From assembly GCA_012064415.1 (NCBI GenBank), contig SSNU01000012.1:118748-182747 (forward strand): 64,000 nucleotides of DNA. Direction: 5' to 3'. The notes beneath the pieces are model-generated. The model was not told the DNA's origin. It searched no databases and was given only the letters and a program-made list of their open reading frames with translations. Shown here piece by piece: positions 37,950 to 50,999 of this stretch. Origin of the DNA: Gyrodactylus bullatarudis. Taxonomy: Eukaryota; Platyhelminthes; Monogenea; Gyrodactylidea; Gyrodactylidae. The translations under genes were made by a program, and so were the position numbers. Position 1 is the stretch's first letter; each line of letters begins with the position of its first letter.

Positions 37950-38165
37950 GGAGTAAAAATAGTCGAAGAATCGGAAGTTGACTTTCGCACGATAATTGAG
38001 TGTTTCCTAAAATCTAAACGACCATTTTTGCTCTTCTTGTCCTGAAAAATAAATTTTGATCTCTCTGACACATTGAAGTTAACAAAATATTTCAACTCAA
38101 AGTTATAGAAAAAAATAAATTGCTCCAAGAATAAATTTTTTTTCACAAATAGGCAAAAGTATGCC
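37950..38165. repeat. Degenerate interior copy of the MITE family
   Basis: The stretch around 38050-38110 (TTTTGATC, CATTGAAGTTAACAAAATAT, TCAACTCAAAGTT) aligns with the interiors of the elements at 25.4 and 36.8 kb. Recognisable termini are lacking. Confidence 0.35.
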
Positions 38166-38978
38166 ATTCATGGGAGGAATTTGTGATCTCCATATTAAGG
38201 GCGAAGCCCACAAAAGGGTGAAAAGCTGTGAGCATGATGATTCTAGACAGTTTTGCACCTCGTATCCAAAACATTTTCCATCTCGTCTAAACTCTTTAAC
38301 AGTGCATGATATCTTTTTTTTCTTGAGATTACTCTTTCATTAATCTCCAGTGCAATATCGTATCAAGTGATACTTGATAAAAACAGTTCTCCACACTGTC
38401 AACAGTAAACTTTGTCTATTTCACCCTCTTTTTGTCGTTAATACTCTTATGAAATTTAATTCCAAGATGGAAGGATCTATCTCAACAAATTTTATTGACT
38501 CAAACAGTTTTTACTACTCAAATTTGTTTGCACTTTTTTTATTCACTCTCGACACCTCAGTTTTAATGATAAGAATATGAACTTTTTTCTATAACCAACA
38601 TCATCATCATTATAGTTTTGTAGTAGTAGTAGTGATCGGAAAAATATTTGTAAACAGAGTAAAAACTTTAACCAATTACTTGATGATATCAAATTTCATC
38701 ATTGAAGAAAAAATAGCATCTCTCTTCTGTTTATAATTTAGAAATCTTTATTAAACTTTAATTCAATTACACATTTCATTAAATAATAGGTAAATCAATA
38801 AACTCATTCATTATCATTCACACACATTATTATTCACTCGTGATCTATTTATTTTCATCAATCTTGTTACATGTCTATATAGGAACATTGTACATAAATT
38901 GTTCAATATACATATGTATATGTATTGTATATAGTATATTTATTTAGATTAATAATAAGGTTGGGGAATGGAATTCGT

Positions 38979-38984
38979 TTTATT
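38979..38984 (-). terminator. Possible poly(A) signal of SNRK
   Basis: AATAAA on the gene strand about 196 bp after the stop codon. Several other TTTATT sites lie further on in this AT-rich 3' region, so the choice is tentative. Confidence 0.3.
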
Positions 38985-39179
38985 ACAAACAATTTAAATA
39001 TTTTGTCATTTTAAATACACTCTGTACAAACACGCAAATCGGTATAACATCTGAATGAACAAGGTAAAAGAATGAATCAAGATCATTTAATATGTACAAT
39101 ATGAGGACTTAAATAATGTAACCTGTTGATTAAAATGCACCGATTTCTTTTTTTCAACTTTACAAAACTAGTGGAATAC

Positions 39180-42100
39180 TTATCGATGACAACAAAAAAA
39201 TCGAAAGCCCTTGACCACCTGCTTTGGACTGGGAGAGTTTTCGTTGCGCTCTGTTTGAACTGGTTTCTTTTTATTCTTTGGCGTTGAACCGCAAAAATAA
39301 TTTTTTCGTGTTTTTATTGTGATAGATTTCTTGGAGCACGACCAACTCTGGCCTCGAACTTTGAAAAAATATGTCCGAGAATTCAGAATTCTCTGACTGA
39401 GCCGATTGTCTGACTTGGAAAACACTTTTGAGCGTTTGCGCTGACTGTCAGTCTTACTACTTGAGTTGAATCGATTCAACAGGCAGGGATTTTCATCGAG
39501 GGATTCATTCAATAAGGAAACATTGTATGAATTATCTGAGGATGGCTTTGATGTGGCAATGCAATATTCCTTCCGTTTTCTAGGGCCTTTGGCAAGAAAT
39601 TCTTCATCGGAAAAGGATGAATAAAATTCTGAATTCTTTTTAGCTTTTCCAACTATTTTGTGTTCATTAAAAGTGTCATTGGAAATGGCAATCATACTAT
39701 TTTCGGGGGAATAATTTTCATTTTCAGAGTCATTCTTTGTGTTGAACCGTTTCTTATTTAAACTCTGCTGTTGTAATTCAAATGTGCCTCTTATAACATC
39801 AAGCATGTGACGACTTTGTCGAAGACTAGAAGCCAATGAGCTCAATGAAATGTTTGGTGTCAACTGAGGTGAAAGAGCTCCTCCAGTGAGTCTGGAGCCA
39901 ACTTTGGGAAAGTTATACTTTCTAGTATAGTAATAGCCAGAAACTGATCTTGTTTCTGCGTCGTGGTGTTTATCTTCTGATGAGAATGCAGACCAATTCA
40001 TGGGAAGCTGATTGACAACAGACTCTCGGGCACTGTACAATGTAGGATAATAACTGCTGAAATTTCGGATCTCCCCATTCGTGAAGCGTCCTTGACTAAC
40101 TGTCTTTTTCAATATTTCCAATCTGGGAATTTGGTCACTTTTATTCAAAGGGTCAAATGAAGAATTGAGCGCTGAAATAGATTTTGTTGTTTCATCTTCC
40201 TCCTCTCTAATGGGTTCACAGAATTCTCGGAGGCCACCGGTTACTTGATTAGGTCCAACATTGATCATTGTCGAAGTGAGGCCTGTATTCGGCTGAGTTT
40301 GTTGTTGCTGTTTGATATTTTTGAACTTGTCAAAAGAGTCAATGTTGAGTAGGGACGGAGCCGAGTTGTACCATTCTTGAAAATTTGAATTCGACGAAGC
40401 ATTATCTGATCGATGGTAATTAAAAAGAAAATTTTGATTTTGAAATGATGCTGAATGTGTTTTTTGCTTACGCTGAAAACTTGAAGTACATTTGAATTGG
40501 ACTGTCTCGGAAGAGCCACGACGTCGATCGGTGAAACTTTTTATAAGCTTTTGACTAGAATAGTCATAGTTGTTTTCGGAATCTGATGGGGTTTCTGAAC
40601 TTGAAAGACTCTTGGTAGAGATTTTACTATAACGAGAACTCATACGAGCATTCGAGGTGAGGAATGAAGGAAAATTGGATTTATAAAGATTGTGAGGCAC
40701 ACTCCGACGTTTCTCGATGAAACGTTGGACATTCATGTTGATAAGACTGAATGGTAGTGCACAGTTTGGATGATTACGAGCGCGTAGAATATCACTCAAG
40801 GATACATGATTAGTGGAAGCATCCACACCGATGGGAGAGGCAACTGATGAACGCCGTTTTCTCTCATTCCGTTGACTGTACGAACAAGGATAGTTGAGCA
40901 TGCTTCCGGGTCGGCTTTTAATTCTTGGATTCCTCAGAGTTGGAATGTAAGCATCATCAATTGACTTGGTCGCTTCAATTTTCGGATTACGTTCGTAGCC
41001 TTTACGATCTTCCCTTTTGGCGTATACTTCTAGGAAGGGACAGCTTTTCGTTTTAACCATTCGTCGTAGTTGATAAAACACTGAATGGTCTCGATTTACG
41101 GGATTCTTTTGACTCTGAAATTGTGTACTTATTAAATTAGCTAAACTAGATGGAGGCAGAGATTTCGAGTTTCTCTGGCTTAGTCTGAGATCATTTTTCT
41201 CATAGAGGAAACTTGTAGCTTTAGGGCCTTTGTAGGATAGAGGTAGGTCGGAACGAAATTGAACAAGGCTAATGACTGTCTCCATTTCTTCAGCCTCCTC
41301 GTTCATGTTGAATTCGTCGTTTTCCTCTTCTATAATATTCGATGAAATCGGATCATGGTTGTAGTAGCTAAAGCGAAAGATTTTCTTATTATCAGGACAC
41401 TCGTCTTCTTGATATTCTTCATCTTCAACGATCATGCTAAAACGACGGCTGTTGATATCAGATACTCCTGCAGTACCAGGTGTGATTGAGTTATTCCTTG
41501 AGATAGTAATAGGCTCATCTGAGTCATTTTCATTTGTCTGTAAGAGCATTTGCAGTCGAGTGATATCATCACATTGTCGTTTGAGTTTCCTCTCAGCCAG
41601 CAAGTAATAGGTAGCTGTAATATGGTTGTATTCATCATGGTCTAAATTACTCTGAATTTCTTCAATACTGGCTATGCCACCTTCATTCATTCGATTGAGA
41701 ATCTCGACATGATCCTCATAGGACAATTCATTCTTTGATATTAACGGTTCTGAGTAAAGATCATGATATAATTGACTTTCTGAGGTCAACCACGGATTTG
41801 ATAGAATTTCATCCAGAGATGCCCTTGATGAGGGATCCTTCACGAGTAGACGGCCAATTAATTTTTTACAATCCTCACTCATTGACTCTGGTGTTTCATA
41901 TGAGCAGTCCATAATTTTTGTCAGTGTTTCACTATCAGTCTTTTCTTGAAAAGGTAATCGACCAACGACCAACATGAACAGAATAACACCTAGACTCCAA
42001 ATGTCTACCTTGGGAGCATCGTACGGTTTACCGAGGAGTATTTCTGGTGCTGAATAAGCTAAAGAGCCACAAGATGTATCTAGTTTATTGCCGGGAATGA

Positions 42101-45100
42101 ATTGATTGCTGAATCCGAAATCTGTCAGTTTAAGCATACCTTCCTTTTCAAAGAAGACAACGTTTTCTGGTTTCAAGTCACGATGGACAACGTGTAGCTT
42201 ATGACAGTAAGCAATAGCATTGACAATTTGGCGGAAATAAACTTTTGCACTCTTTTCATTAATACCGTTAACATGTTTGGTGATATAATCATACAAATCG
42301 CCCCCATCACCCAATTCGAGAATAAGATAGAGTTTTGTCGTTGTATCGATTATATGATAGAGTCTAACAATATTCGGATGTTTTACTAGTTTCATACAGA
42401 CAACCTCTTGAAAGAGATGATCACGGCTTAACTCATCAAGGCGTTGTTTATCAATAACTTTGACTGCGACTTTCTCATTGGTGAAAACATGACGAGCTAA
42501 CTTGACCACAGCAAAATGACCGATGCCGATTGTCTTGCCGAGGTCGTACATTCCAGCGATTTTTGGATCATCTTTCTCAAAGATAAATTTATCTTTACGC
42601 TCCGAGTTGTATAGATTGGGATTTCTGCCTATCGACTAGAATAAAAAATTAAAATTATTTCAATGATATTAACATACTTTTATAACATTTAAAGAAGCTT
42701 CCTGTTGAAATTTTACAATATAAAAAATCAATCATTATATTAAAAGTATCTAAAGGCAGTAAAAAGATCCAAACTAATACTTTAGGATGGACGAAAATTA
42801 TTTATAAAATTTAAAAATCTCTCAGCTCAAGAAATCAGAAATTTGCGATTCAGTAAAAAACCAAAAATTTTAATTCTAGTTCTCGTGTGTAAATATTTTC
42901 CCAGTGATCTATTTTTCTATGGGATTTGTATCATTTTCAAATTAATTATTCACAATAAAACTCGGTAACCAATCAAAAATGAATTTTCTGGCTTGAACTC
43001 AAAAACTATTCCATAAAGTTAAAGTTTGCATTAGAAGGAGGAAAGGGAATCAATAAAGATTAATTATCGCCAATCAGAGTACTCTTATTACTTTTATTAT
43101 CAGGATAAAAACCAAGAGGGAATTGAATGTGGAAGATCTCACTCTATTCATCCAAAAGAAGAAATGAACGAAACAAGAGTGTTTATTTTCCACAGACCAA
43201 CATTCTCAGACAAAGGACACAATGTATATTTATTTCTCAAATAAAAGAGGAAAATTGGATTACACCATCTACCATCTGTACACTTGTAAAGTTAACAAAA
43301 TAATAATTCGATTTCTCAATTATTCCCTACTGTATTTCTGTACTGAGTGAGGATAAATTATTCATCAGAGCCATCATGTGAATATTTTTGATCGAGATAC
43401 TCTAATCACGAGAGGTAGATCACATGGTCTAAGCTCAAACTTTTGCCGTCTTCATCAGATCAATGCGTATACTCTAAACCATATGCATAGTATTAGATTT
43501 GTTTTGCTACGTTGATTGTCTATAATCAAATTAGTTAACAAGATGTTTTAATTATCAAGAGTTCATTAAAAGATAAAGAAAGGATAATTTCAAGACTCTT
43601 TCGGACTTGAGATGAACTATTCTTTGTAATAATTGTATTGGTAATTTTGTGGTTGTAGCTCAGCCAGGTACGCATCGAAAGATATCTAACCCAAAATGAT
43701 ATTATCAATCATTCGCTAAATGGTTAATCAATTGATCAGTCACAGACTTGAGTAGTAAACCTATTTAGGTGATAACTTTTCTTTTATCGATCAAGTTGAA
43801 GCAAATAAATTTTTATTTATTCTGAATCGTCTTGGGCCTAGCATTTAACATTTGCATTAAGAAATATCAACGAGTATCACAGTATTAATTAAATAAATTT
43901 GGAAAAAAATAAATCATTCGGAATGAGCTTGAATAGAAAAGAAGATTTTTAAATCAATTTATCTGTGCCAAGATTCGACATGGGATAAAATTCTAATTCC
44001 AAAAACTAGCCAAAGGTTTATGCGCTTATTTATTTTATATCGATTAGTTTAGTTTGAAAATGTTTGGTTCAAACTACTGGAATGTAGTAATGGTTTTGAT
44101 TAATTCTTTATGAATTTCTATTGTGAGATACATAAAAGATTGATGTAGATCTAGGATCGGTCGACCGAGAAATTTTTTTGAATTAAAATTTGTTTATGAA
44201 TAAAACTTTAAACAGAAATGCATGATTTTTTCTGTCTAATCTGGTGTAATAAATCTATAAATGATATAGCCTTTTTACTACCTCTTCTGTGCATTGATTT
44301 CATTTGCATTTTTACATAACATGGTAAATAAAGTTTAAATAAAACACTTTATGCGATTTGAACAATAAGAGTCAAGTAATTGTATGGTTTGACATATTAT
44401 TCAGCCTTAGCTCATCGTGTAGATAGATCTCTTTGGTGAAAATTACAGGATGTGTCAATAAGAAATCTTGTTCAATACAACGGGTACAATGTACATAACT
44501 ATTTACACATTACTTTTGTCTTTAACAGATGTCCTGATGAATTTATTATTTATTTTTTAAAAGAATTATAATTTTGTTTATTCCAACTTGTTCAATGATT
44601 GTACTCGCAGTATCAATAGTATTGACTCAACAAAAAAATAGAATAGAAAATGATCAAGTGAAGACGAGACACTTCTCTTGTAAATTGGTATGGAAGAATT
44701 CACATTTCTGTTTAAGATTTAAAAAAAACTCAAACCACGTTTATTTAAATGGTGTACTGAACAATCAGCTTTTAGTATCATGAAAGAAATAAATAAAATT
44801 CCAAAGAAATTGATTTTAACTGATCGGTAAAATATGCATATCGTAACTAAATTTAAAGTAGATTCAGGAGATTCATCCAAGATGAAACGCCATCAGAAAA
44901 GTTTTAAATATACGACAGTGCACATTTTATAAAGAAGAAAATCTTTAATATTTTTTTAGCAAGGTGATAATAAAGATTCGAATTGACTCTATTTTAAGAA
45001 ACGATAAGCATAATTCGAAGAGAAATACGGACCATCTTTATAAAGAAATGTAAAATACACAGAGAAATTCAACTAATAACACATATTTATCGCTCCAGAT

Positions 45101-45144
45101 AATAGATTAAGCGAAATCAATCATGATTTAAGAATACTCACCAT
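39180..45144 (-). CDS. SNRK: SNF-related serine/threonine kinase SNRK
   Basis: Two coding exons: 45144-45142, where the ATG is the last codon of exon 1 and is followed by GTGAGT, and 42635-39180, which encodes nearly the whole protein; about 1,152 aa in total. The kinase domain is at about residues 30-290: glycine loop GIGHFAVVK, catalytic Lys60 (VAVKVID), HRDLKPEN (Asp154), DFG (Asp173), and T-loop Thr188 in [14 protein letters not shown], the site LKB1 phosphorylates in AMPK-related kinases. The N-terminal [13 protein letters not shown] matches SNRK (KIAGLYDL) and supports starting upstream of the methionine at 42551. A UBA-like segment follows ([11 protein letters not shown] ... [14 protein letters not shown]), typical of SNRK. 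The Ser/Asn/Arg-rich C-terminus is much longer than in the vertebrate protein of about 765 aa and ends in FFCCHR. SNRK acts in metabolic and growth control. Identity is certain; the exon 1 assignment is inference. Confidence 0.93.
42636..45141 (-). other. 2.5-kb first intron of SNRK
   Basis: Donor GTGAGT (gene strand, starting at 45141) and acceptor TTTTTATTCTAG ending at 42636. No other exon on this strand or the opposite one is convincing. Confidence 0.6.
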
Positions 45145-45336
45145 AGCATTAAGACCACGTGATTAAGATGTTCCATAGAAAAGCTAGTGTTTGAGTAAAA
45201 TTTGAAATTTGTTTGTAAAACCGCAATTAATTGATACGACTAAAATTCCTAAGTATTTGATAGAGAATTGTTTAACGTAATTTAAAAATTTGATTTTAGA
45301 AGACTTATTTACATATGATATATTGTTGCGTACGTC
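45145..45336. promoter_or_regulatory. Shared promoter region of SNRK and eEF2K
   Basis: The SNRK start codon (- strand, 45144) and the proposed eEF2K start (+ strand, 45337) diverge with 192 bp between them, which must hold both 5' UTRs and core promoters. An E-box CACGTG lies at about 45157-45162. In the SNRK frame an in-frame stop precedes the ATG by a few codons, so the upstream part is SNRK 5' UTR. No strong TATA box stands out. Confidence 0.5.
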
Positions 45337-48300
45337 ATGTTAGAAGAACCAGCAAATCAAAATCCGAAATCTTTAACAGATTTCAATGGTGAGTTGTAAT
45401 ATCTTATACATTACAGCCATTAAAATGTGGCAAAAAGCCTTTCATCTGATCAAGAAAAATTCTTTTGATCTGAATGATCCTTGGTCAGATTTCAGTCTGC
45501 ATATTGCAACTAAAACTGCAAAAAGACACCGTTTCAGTGCAATCAAGAAGAAATGGATCATTGATACTATTGAAATTAAAATTGAAAGTTGTGCATTCGA
45601 TCGAGGCGCTATGAGAAGTTGTTTCAAAATGTTTGTGCATAGATAGAATTCATTTATTTCTATTAATATTCATGATTCTTTTAGGAAAAAGCGACCATCA
45701 AATGGTCAATGGTCAAATGCATCAAATTATGTTGCAAAGCATTATATTGATAAAGTTGATCGAAACGTCTACTTTGAAGATGTCAAACTACAAATGGAAG
45801 CCAAACTTTGGGGTGAAGCATACAATCGTTTGAATCCACCAAAGAAGGTTGACATTTTCCAACTCTCTGTTATGGAATTGGAAGATGAAGAGACCAAAGA
45901 AACTGAATTTTATCATATTGAACGATACATGGAAGGAGATTACCGCAAGTACAACTCAAATTCCGGTTTTGTTGATGAAAAAATCCGAAATACACCTCAG
46001 GCTTTTAGTCATTTTACTTTTGAAAGAAGTGGCCATCGTCTTATGGTAGTTGATATTCAGGTAAGCAAATTTTATCTTTCATTGCGTAATTAATTTATAT
46101 TTTAAAATAATTTTTGGAATACAGTTTCTATAGAATGGAAAAATAATCGATAAATAAAAATAAAATCCCCTTTAATGACTCATCATGTCTACTTTTTCCT
46201 ATAATATTCCATTGCAATTCTATTTATATCTAATAATTTATGTTGAATTACACTGTAAATTAACTATTTGTCTGACTGGCCTTGATACAGACTGGAACTA
46301 ACAAGAGAAAATGTTATTTTTTGATATTTTACTATCCTTTCTAATTTGATTATTGATTTTAGAATACTCTCGAATTATTAGAAACATTCATTTTGGATAC
46401 TTATAACATCAAGTCTTGTTTAATTTATCGGAAATTATTTATTATATTTGATAAAAATTCATGTTCCAGGGTGTTGGAGATTTATACACTGATCCTCAAA
46501 TTCATACTTCTGATGGAATTGGTTATAGTGATGGAAATCTCGGCCTTCGTGGTATGGCCTTGTTCTTCCATTCTCATCGTTGCAATCCAATTTGTGAATG
46601 GCTCGGTCTTGCACCGTTTGATTTGAGTGAGCTCGAGGTCCTTCAAAAACATCCAACTCTAATCAAAATGAACTTGGAAAACTCCAAAAATTCTGACAAT
46701 GACGATGAATCTGCAATTGTCCATGAATATGAAATTAAAAACACCAGCATGGAAGATTCAAAATTCTCCTTCGACAATATTGATAATAATTGTATCAATC
46801 GGAGGAAAAGCTTTGATAGTTCTAATGACTCATCATTTATTGAAGGTGTCTCGACACCACGAATTGTCTCTAGAAGAAGACGTACCGTCAGTTATAATGC
46901 AAACATTGCAAAACCTGATAAAATATTTGAGTAAGTCTAACATGTATTATTTTTCTTGATAGAATTTTATTCAATAAACTTATCGATTAAATCACTCTTA
47001 TTCATGGATAGTGCCATGCTAATTTGTCATAATTTTCTTTCTTTTCTCAGTCAATCTTTTACTTTCCTAAACCTTTTAAAGATTTATTAGAAGATACCTT
47101 AGAATTTTATAAAATTTATAACAGCTCAACGTTTTATCCTATATTTATTCATTGCAAAAGTATGTAAATATATACTGGAAATAAGTAAATATTTTCAAAT
47201 GATTTAAGATAAAAAAATTTTATTTTCAACTTTATTTCAGTATAATTGAAACATCAAATAACGGAAGTATTGAATCCTTTCAACGTATCTTTGGATCTAC
47301 TGTCAAAAGAAATAGTGAAGAGTCCTTGTTATCTTTTCAATCGACGACTAGACGAAAGAATGACTCAACATCTAGCTATTCAGCTGATCCATCTAGTCCA
47401 TTCGTATTTGGAGAACATCCAAGAAATCGTGCTCACAGTGGAGACTCTGGAATTTCTGGTGAGTCTTTTTTTGACATTTACCACTTGTGGGTGTTATATA
47501 TAGTACATTTTATGAGCCAGCATTCTAACAAAGATCAATACTCCATTTCTAAATGAATTATCATATCTTTTTCTGCTTTCTATAGTACTCGCGTTTTATT
47601 CATTCTGTATAATATTAACTTCTTATGATAACAGAGAAATAAAATCTTTGGATTTGCCAGAGTCTTCAAACATCTCACTTGATAACCTTTAATGATATAC
47701 GATGATGTGATTGGAATTATTCTATTTAATCTAAAATATCCTTCCGGTCAGCCCTTTTATTCAAATCAATACTCTCTGATATCCAGTAAACATTTAACAT
47801 TGATTTTTTTGTGAATTTTCACTGTTTTATTTTATTTGAATGTAAATTAAAAAAAATTCACTTAACCGATAAAAAACAAATTATTTGGAGATCAAGTGAA
47901 TTTGGCTTCTTCTATAGACTAACGTCATTCAAATTATACTTAGGTCATGGAGCTAACAACAATGTCAAATTTGTTGAAAATCAATCAAATTCGTCAACAT
48001 GTACCCCAAACAGTAATGGAAATGTCCCAAAGAATGATGTTCAGGTTAGCTTTGCTGTCTCTACAAACTTTCCAAGGGTCTTCCGTAGAAATCGAACCAT
48101 TTCAGAATCATCTGATGTTGATGCTGAAGAATTTACCACCTTCACAGCAAACAATTTCCCACATCAAATGCTCAGCCATGAGAACCAAAAGCCTTCATGT
48201 GCAGATCATCCGACGAATTTGGATCAGGAAATCGGCCAGTCCATCCTAGGCCAGGTGTGTTGAGTATTATTATATTTAAATCTGTTTAATATCATTTCTA

Positions 48301-50999
48301 ATGTAAAATCTACTTGTTTTCGGACTTAGTGACTGCGGTAGTAGTAGCAAGAAATCTTTAGTCTTTCGAAAATTCCCTTTTTATTAGTAAGAAAGTTTTA
48401 TTTATTATAGAACTATATTGTTTTGGCCAATGTGAACTTTCTATTATTTCTATTGATTCAATACAAGATTTATTAAAAAATGAATACGCAAAATAAGTCA
48501 TGGGCCGTTTGACATGAATGCCCAGTTTTAATCCTAGACCTCAAAATATTGATAAACTCAAAATCAGGTATTGACAAACTTACACTCTTGAAAGGCTATA
48601 GTAGAAACCCTTTGAAATTTTATTAATTTCTCTTTATCATGTCTGAAAGAATCTATTTTTAAGAAATGATGATTTATTATCATTGATATCCGTCTGGTTT
48701 AACCCTGCGTAGAATTTCTTTAGACATTCCTTTACTATCTCGAAACTAAACAGAGAAGTGAGAGTTGAAATTTACCATTTATTCCTTATCCAGATACACC
48801 ATGAACTGGCTAGATTACACGAATCAGGTCGTTTCTCAAAGCTAAAAGAGAATGGAGGCTGGTCCTGTGGGATAGCTTTAGCCAACAAAGATTCTGATTT
48901 GTCCGACCTGTCAATAGAAGAAGTGGCAAAGATTGACTGGATCAGTGTTATATTCCATGAGAAAAATGCGGCACAATTGGGCTGTCTAGAGGCAATGATT
49001 GTCATGGCTCATTACTATCTAGGCCTACCCACAACTCTTCTCTATGATTGTCCAATAAAAGTATGTTTGCAAATCTACTTTGAAGTAGTCATGTTCTCTG
49101 AAAAAAAGTTTTATCATCAGGCAGGACTAAAGGAAGTCGGTATGGGTATGGATTATCTATGGAAAGCAGCTGAAGGTGGAGATCGTCGTTGCATGATTCT
49201 ATTAGCAAGATATTTAGATACTTATGCAGCTGAACAATCGGAAGCTGATGTTAAGGAATTCGAAAAGTTTCTAACAACACCAAAAGATCTCATTGTCCTT
49301 CCACGTCTCGCTGAAGCATTGAGTCTGGACGATAGTGTTGCTCTTGGTCTGAGTTCTCAACCAGCACAAAAACCATGGGCTGAAGCTGTCTTGTGGTACA
49401 AGAAAGCAATTGATACTGCTGCTCAAGAATGTCCTATTGATGAAGGCTTCGATGCTGAGGGCAGATATGATGCAGCGTCTGATCTCTTGACTGTTTATCG
49501 TCTCTTGGCTAGAATGGCTGAAATGTATCTTATTGGAGGCCATGGCATCAAACAAGATTTTGAAAAATCTGGTGAGTCTTTCTCATTTAAAACCCATTAT
49601 AAACCTATTTTCAATTATAATATTATTATGTGTACCTATAGTAGCTTGAAATGAGTTAAAGTTCAAATCACAACTACCTCCTTTTCCTTAATTTTTGCAC
49701 TAATCCCTTTATCTTACTCTCTTCATCTCTTTCCAACAACAACAACAACTCCAAGAGAAGAGTACTAAAATTTAATAATCAAGGTTTTTTCCCAAACGAG
49801 ATAGATAAGCTTGATTGCTTCTCTAATATTATTACGATTACGTATAATGGTCTGTGGATAATGGTAGTAACTAATATTATATCATCATGCGTGTGTGCAT
49901 TGTGTGTAATAAATGCATCTACATCTTCTGGAGTTGTATAAAACTTTCTTTTTTTTCCAAAATTACAAAACCCATACAACACAAGATGCAAGATGAGGAG
50001 AGGGAACACCAACACTGTAAATGAAAATCAAATTTTATTACACACACTATTTTTATCCCTAATAATTCATAATAATCAAGATTATACCTTTTTTACAATT
50101 ACAGTACCACATTATCTTTTGCATAGTTTAATTTATTTTTCAATTTTTCAAGATAACCTATAAAGTGCATTAATTAGTTAACTTACTCAATACAAATTTG
50201 TGTAATCATAATTATGACGGCCACAAATTTGCATATTTTACTTATCTCGAATTTCAACTACAACTTATTTTTTGTTGCGACAAAAGAGAATTAGACAAGG
50301 AAGTCGAGTATCACCGTTAAATTTTAGAAAGATCCACCATTCTTGCGGTATTTTGAATTATTGAAATTTCACTGATTTTCAAGTAGTAGGCAACATGACC
50401 TTAGTATTCGATTATCTTGATAAAAAAATTGAGACTTTTGTAAAAATCATAAATTCCCTAATTCATATCAGTTAGCTTTTATATTTTCAAATAAGTTTTT
50501 CGTACATATTTTTGTGGCCTTAGTAATTTGCAATTTTGATATATTATCCCTTTTCCATGGCAAATAAAATATATATTAACTTCCCCCCTGATTAGAAACT
50601 AGTGAGAGGTGAGAGGGGAAAAATTAATTAAAATGTCATTGCGTGTGTATTATCTTTGGTTTTATTATTGCACATACTCTTTTCCATTCCACCCAAATCA
50701 TTTTCGCATCTAAAAAACTAGATTCTACGTATAGTAAACAAGCGAGATGTTTTCATTACACACTCTTGAGTATATACCGACTTGAAAAAAAATATTACGA
50801 TAGAATAGAGTCCAAAATCTGATTGATTTTGATCAAAAAATTTCTTTTAGTAATTAAAGTTTATTAAATAAAATATTTTCCAGCTGAATTATTCAATGAA
50901 GCTGCTGAAAGGGCAATGTCATGCCAGGAAGGACAATTGGCCATGAAATTCTTTGAGTTGTCAGAGGAGGCATATGCTCTGATACCCGAGACAACTTGA
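45337..50999 (+). CDS. EEF2K: Eukaryotic elongation factor 2 kinase (alpha-kinase)
   Basis: Exons: 45337-45388, 45417-45630, 45685-46060, 46470-46930, 47241-47458, 47944-48254, 48794-49060, 49121-49571, 50884-50999, with all phases matching. The product is about 814-822 aa (human 725). It phosphorylates eEF2 and slows translation elongation under Ca2+/calmodulin or energy stress. Visible: calmodulin-binding helix (KMWQKAFHLIKK), entry motif DPWSDF, catalytic Lys in YVAKHYI (human Lys170), Gly-rich loop YNSNSGFV, active-site GDGNLGLRGMALFF, zinc-binding HSHRCNPIC, a TVS site matching human Thr348, a Ser-rich regulatory linker with HSGDSGISG, and C-terminal SEL1-like helical repeats (AAEGGDRRCMILLARYLD; the last exon ends PETT). 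The start is uncertain: either ATG 45337 with a 28-nt intron, or ATG 45386 reading straight through. The downstream gene body is certain. Confidence 0.93.
48255..48793 (+). other. 539-bp intron of eEF2K
   Basis: Donor GTGTGT at 48255 and acceptor CCTTATCCAG ending at 48793, phase 0. Other introns of this gene measure 409, 310, 485 and 1,312 bp. Nothing is recognised inside them except a partial MITE in the last one. Confidence 0.6.
50260..50482. mobile_element. Partial MITE copy in last eEF2K intron
   Basis: The end of the element, about 50400-50482, reads (as complement) TATAAAAGCTAACTGATATG followed by AATTAGGGAATTTATGATTT. This matches the TA-flanked MITE terminus, and GGCAACATGA ... GATAAAAAAATTGAG matches its interior. 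The opposite terminus is not recognisable, so the left boundary is a guess. Confidence 0.45.

Noticed and set aside
40265..40519. Open frames in other phases inside the SNRK exon
   Set aside because: Shadows of the 3.4-kb coding exon.
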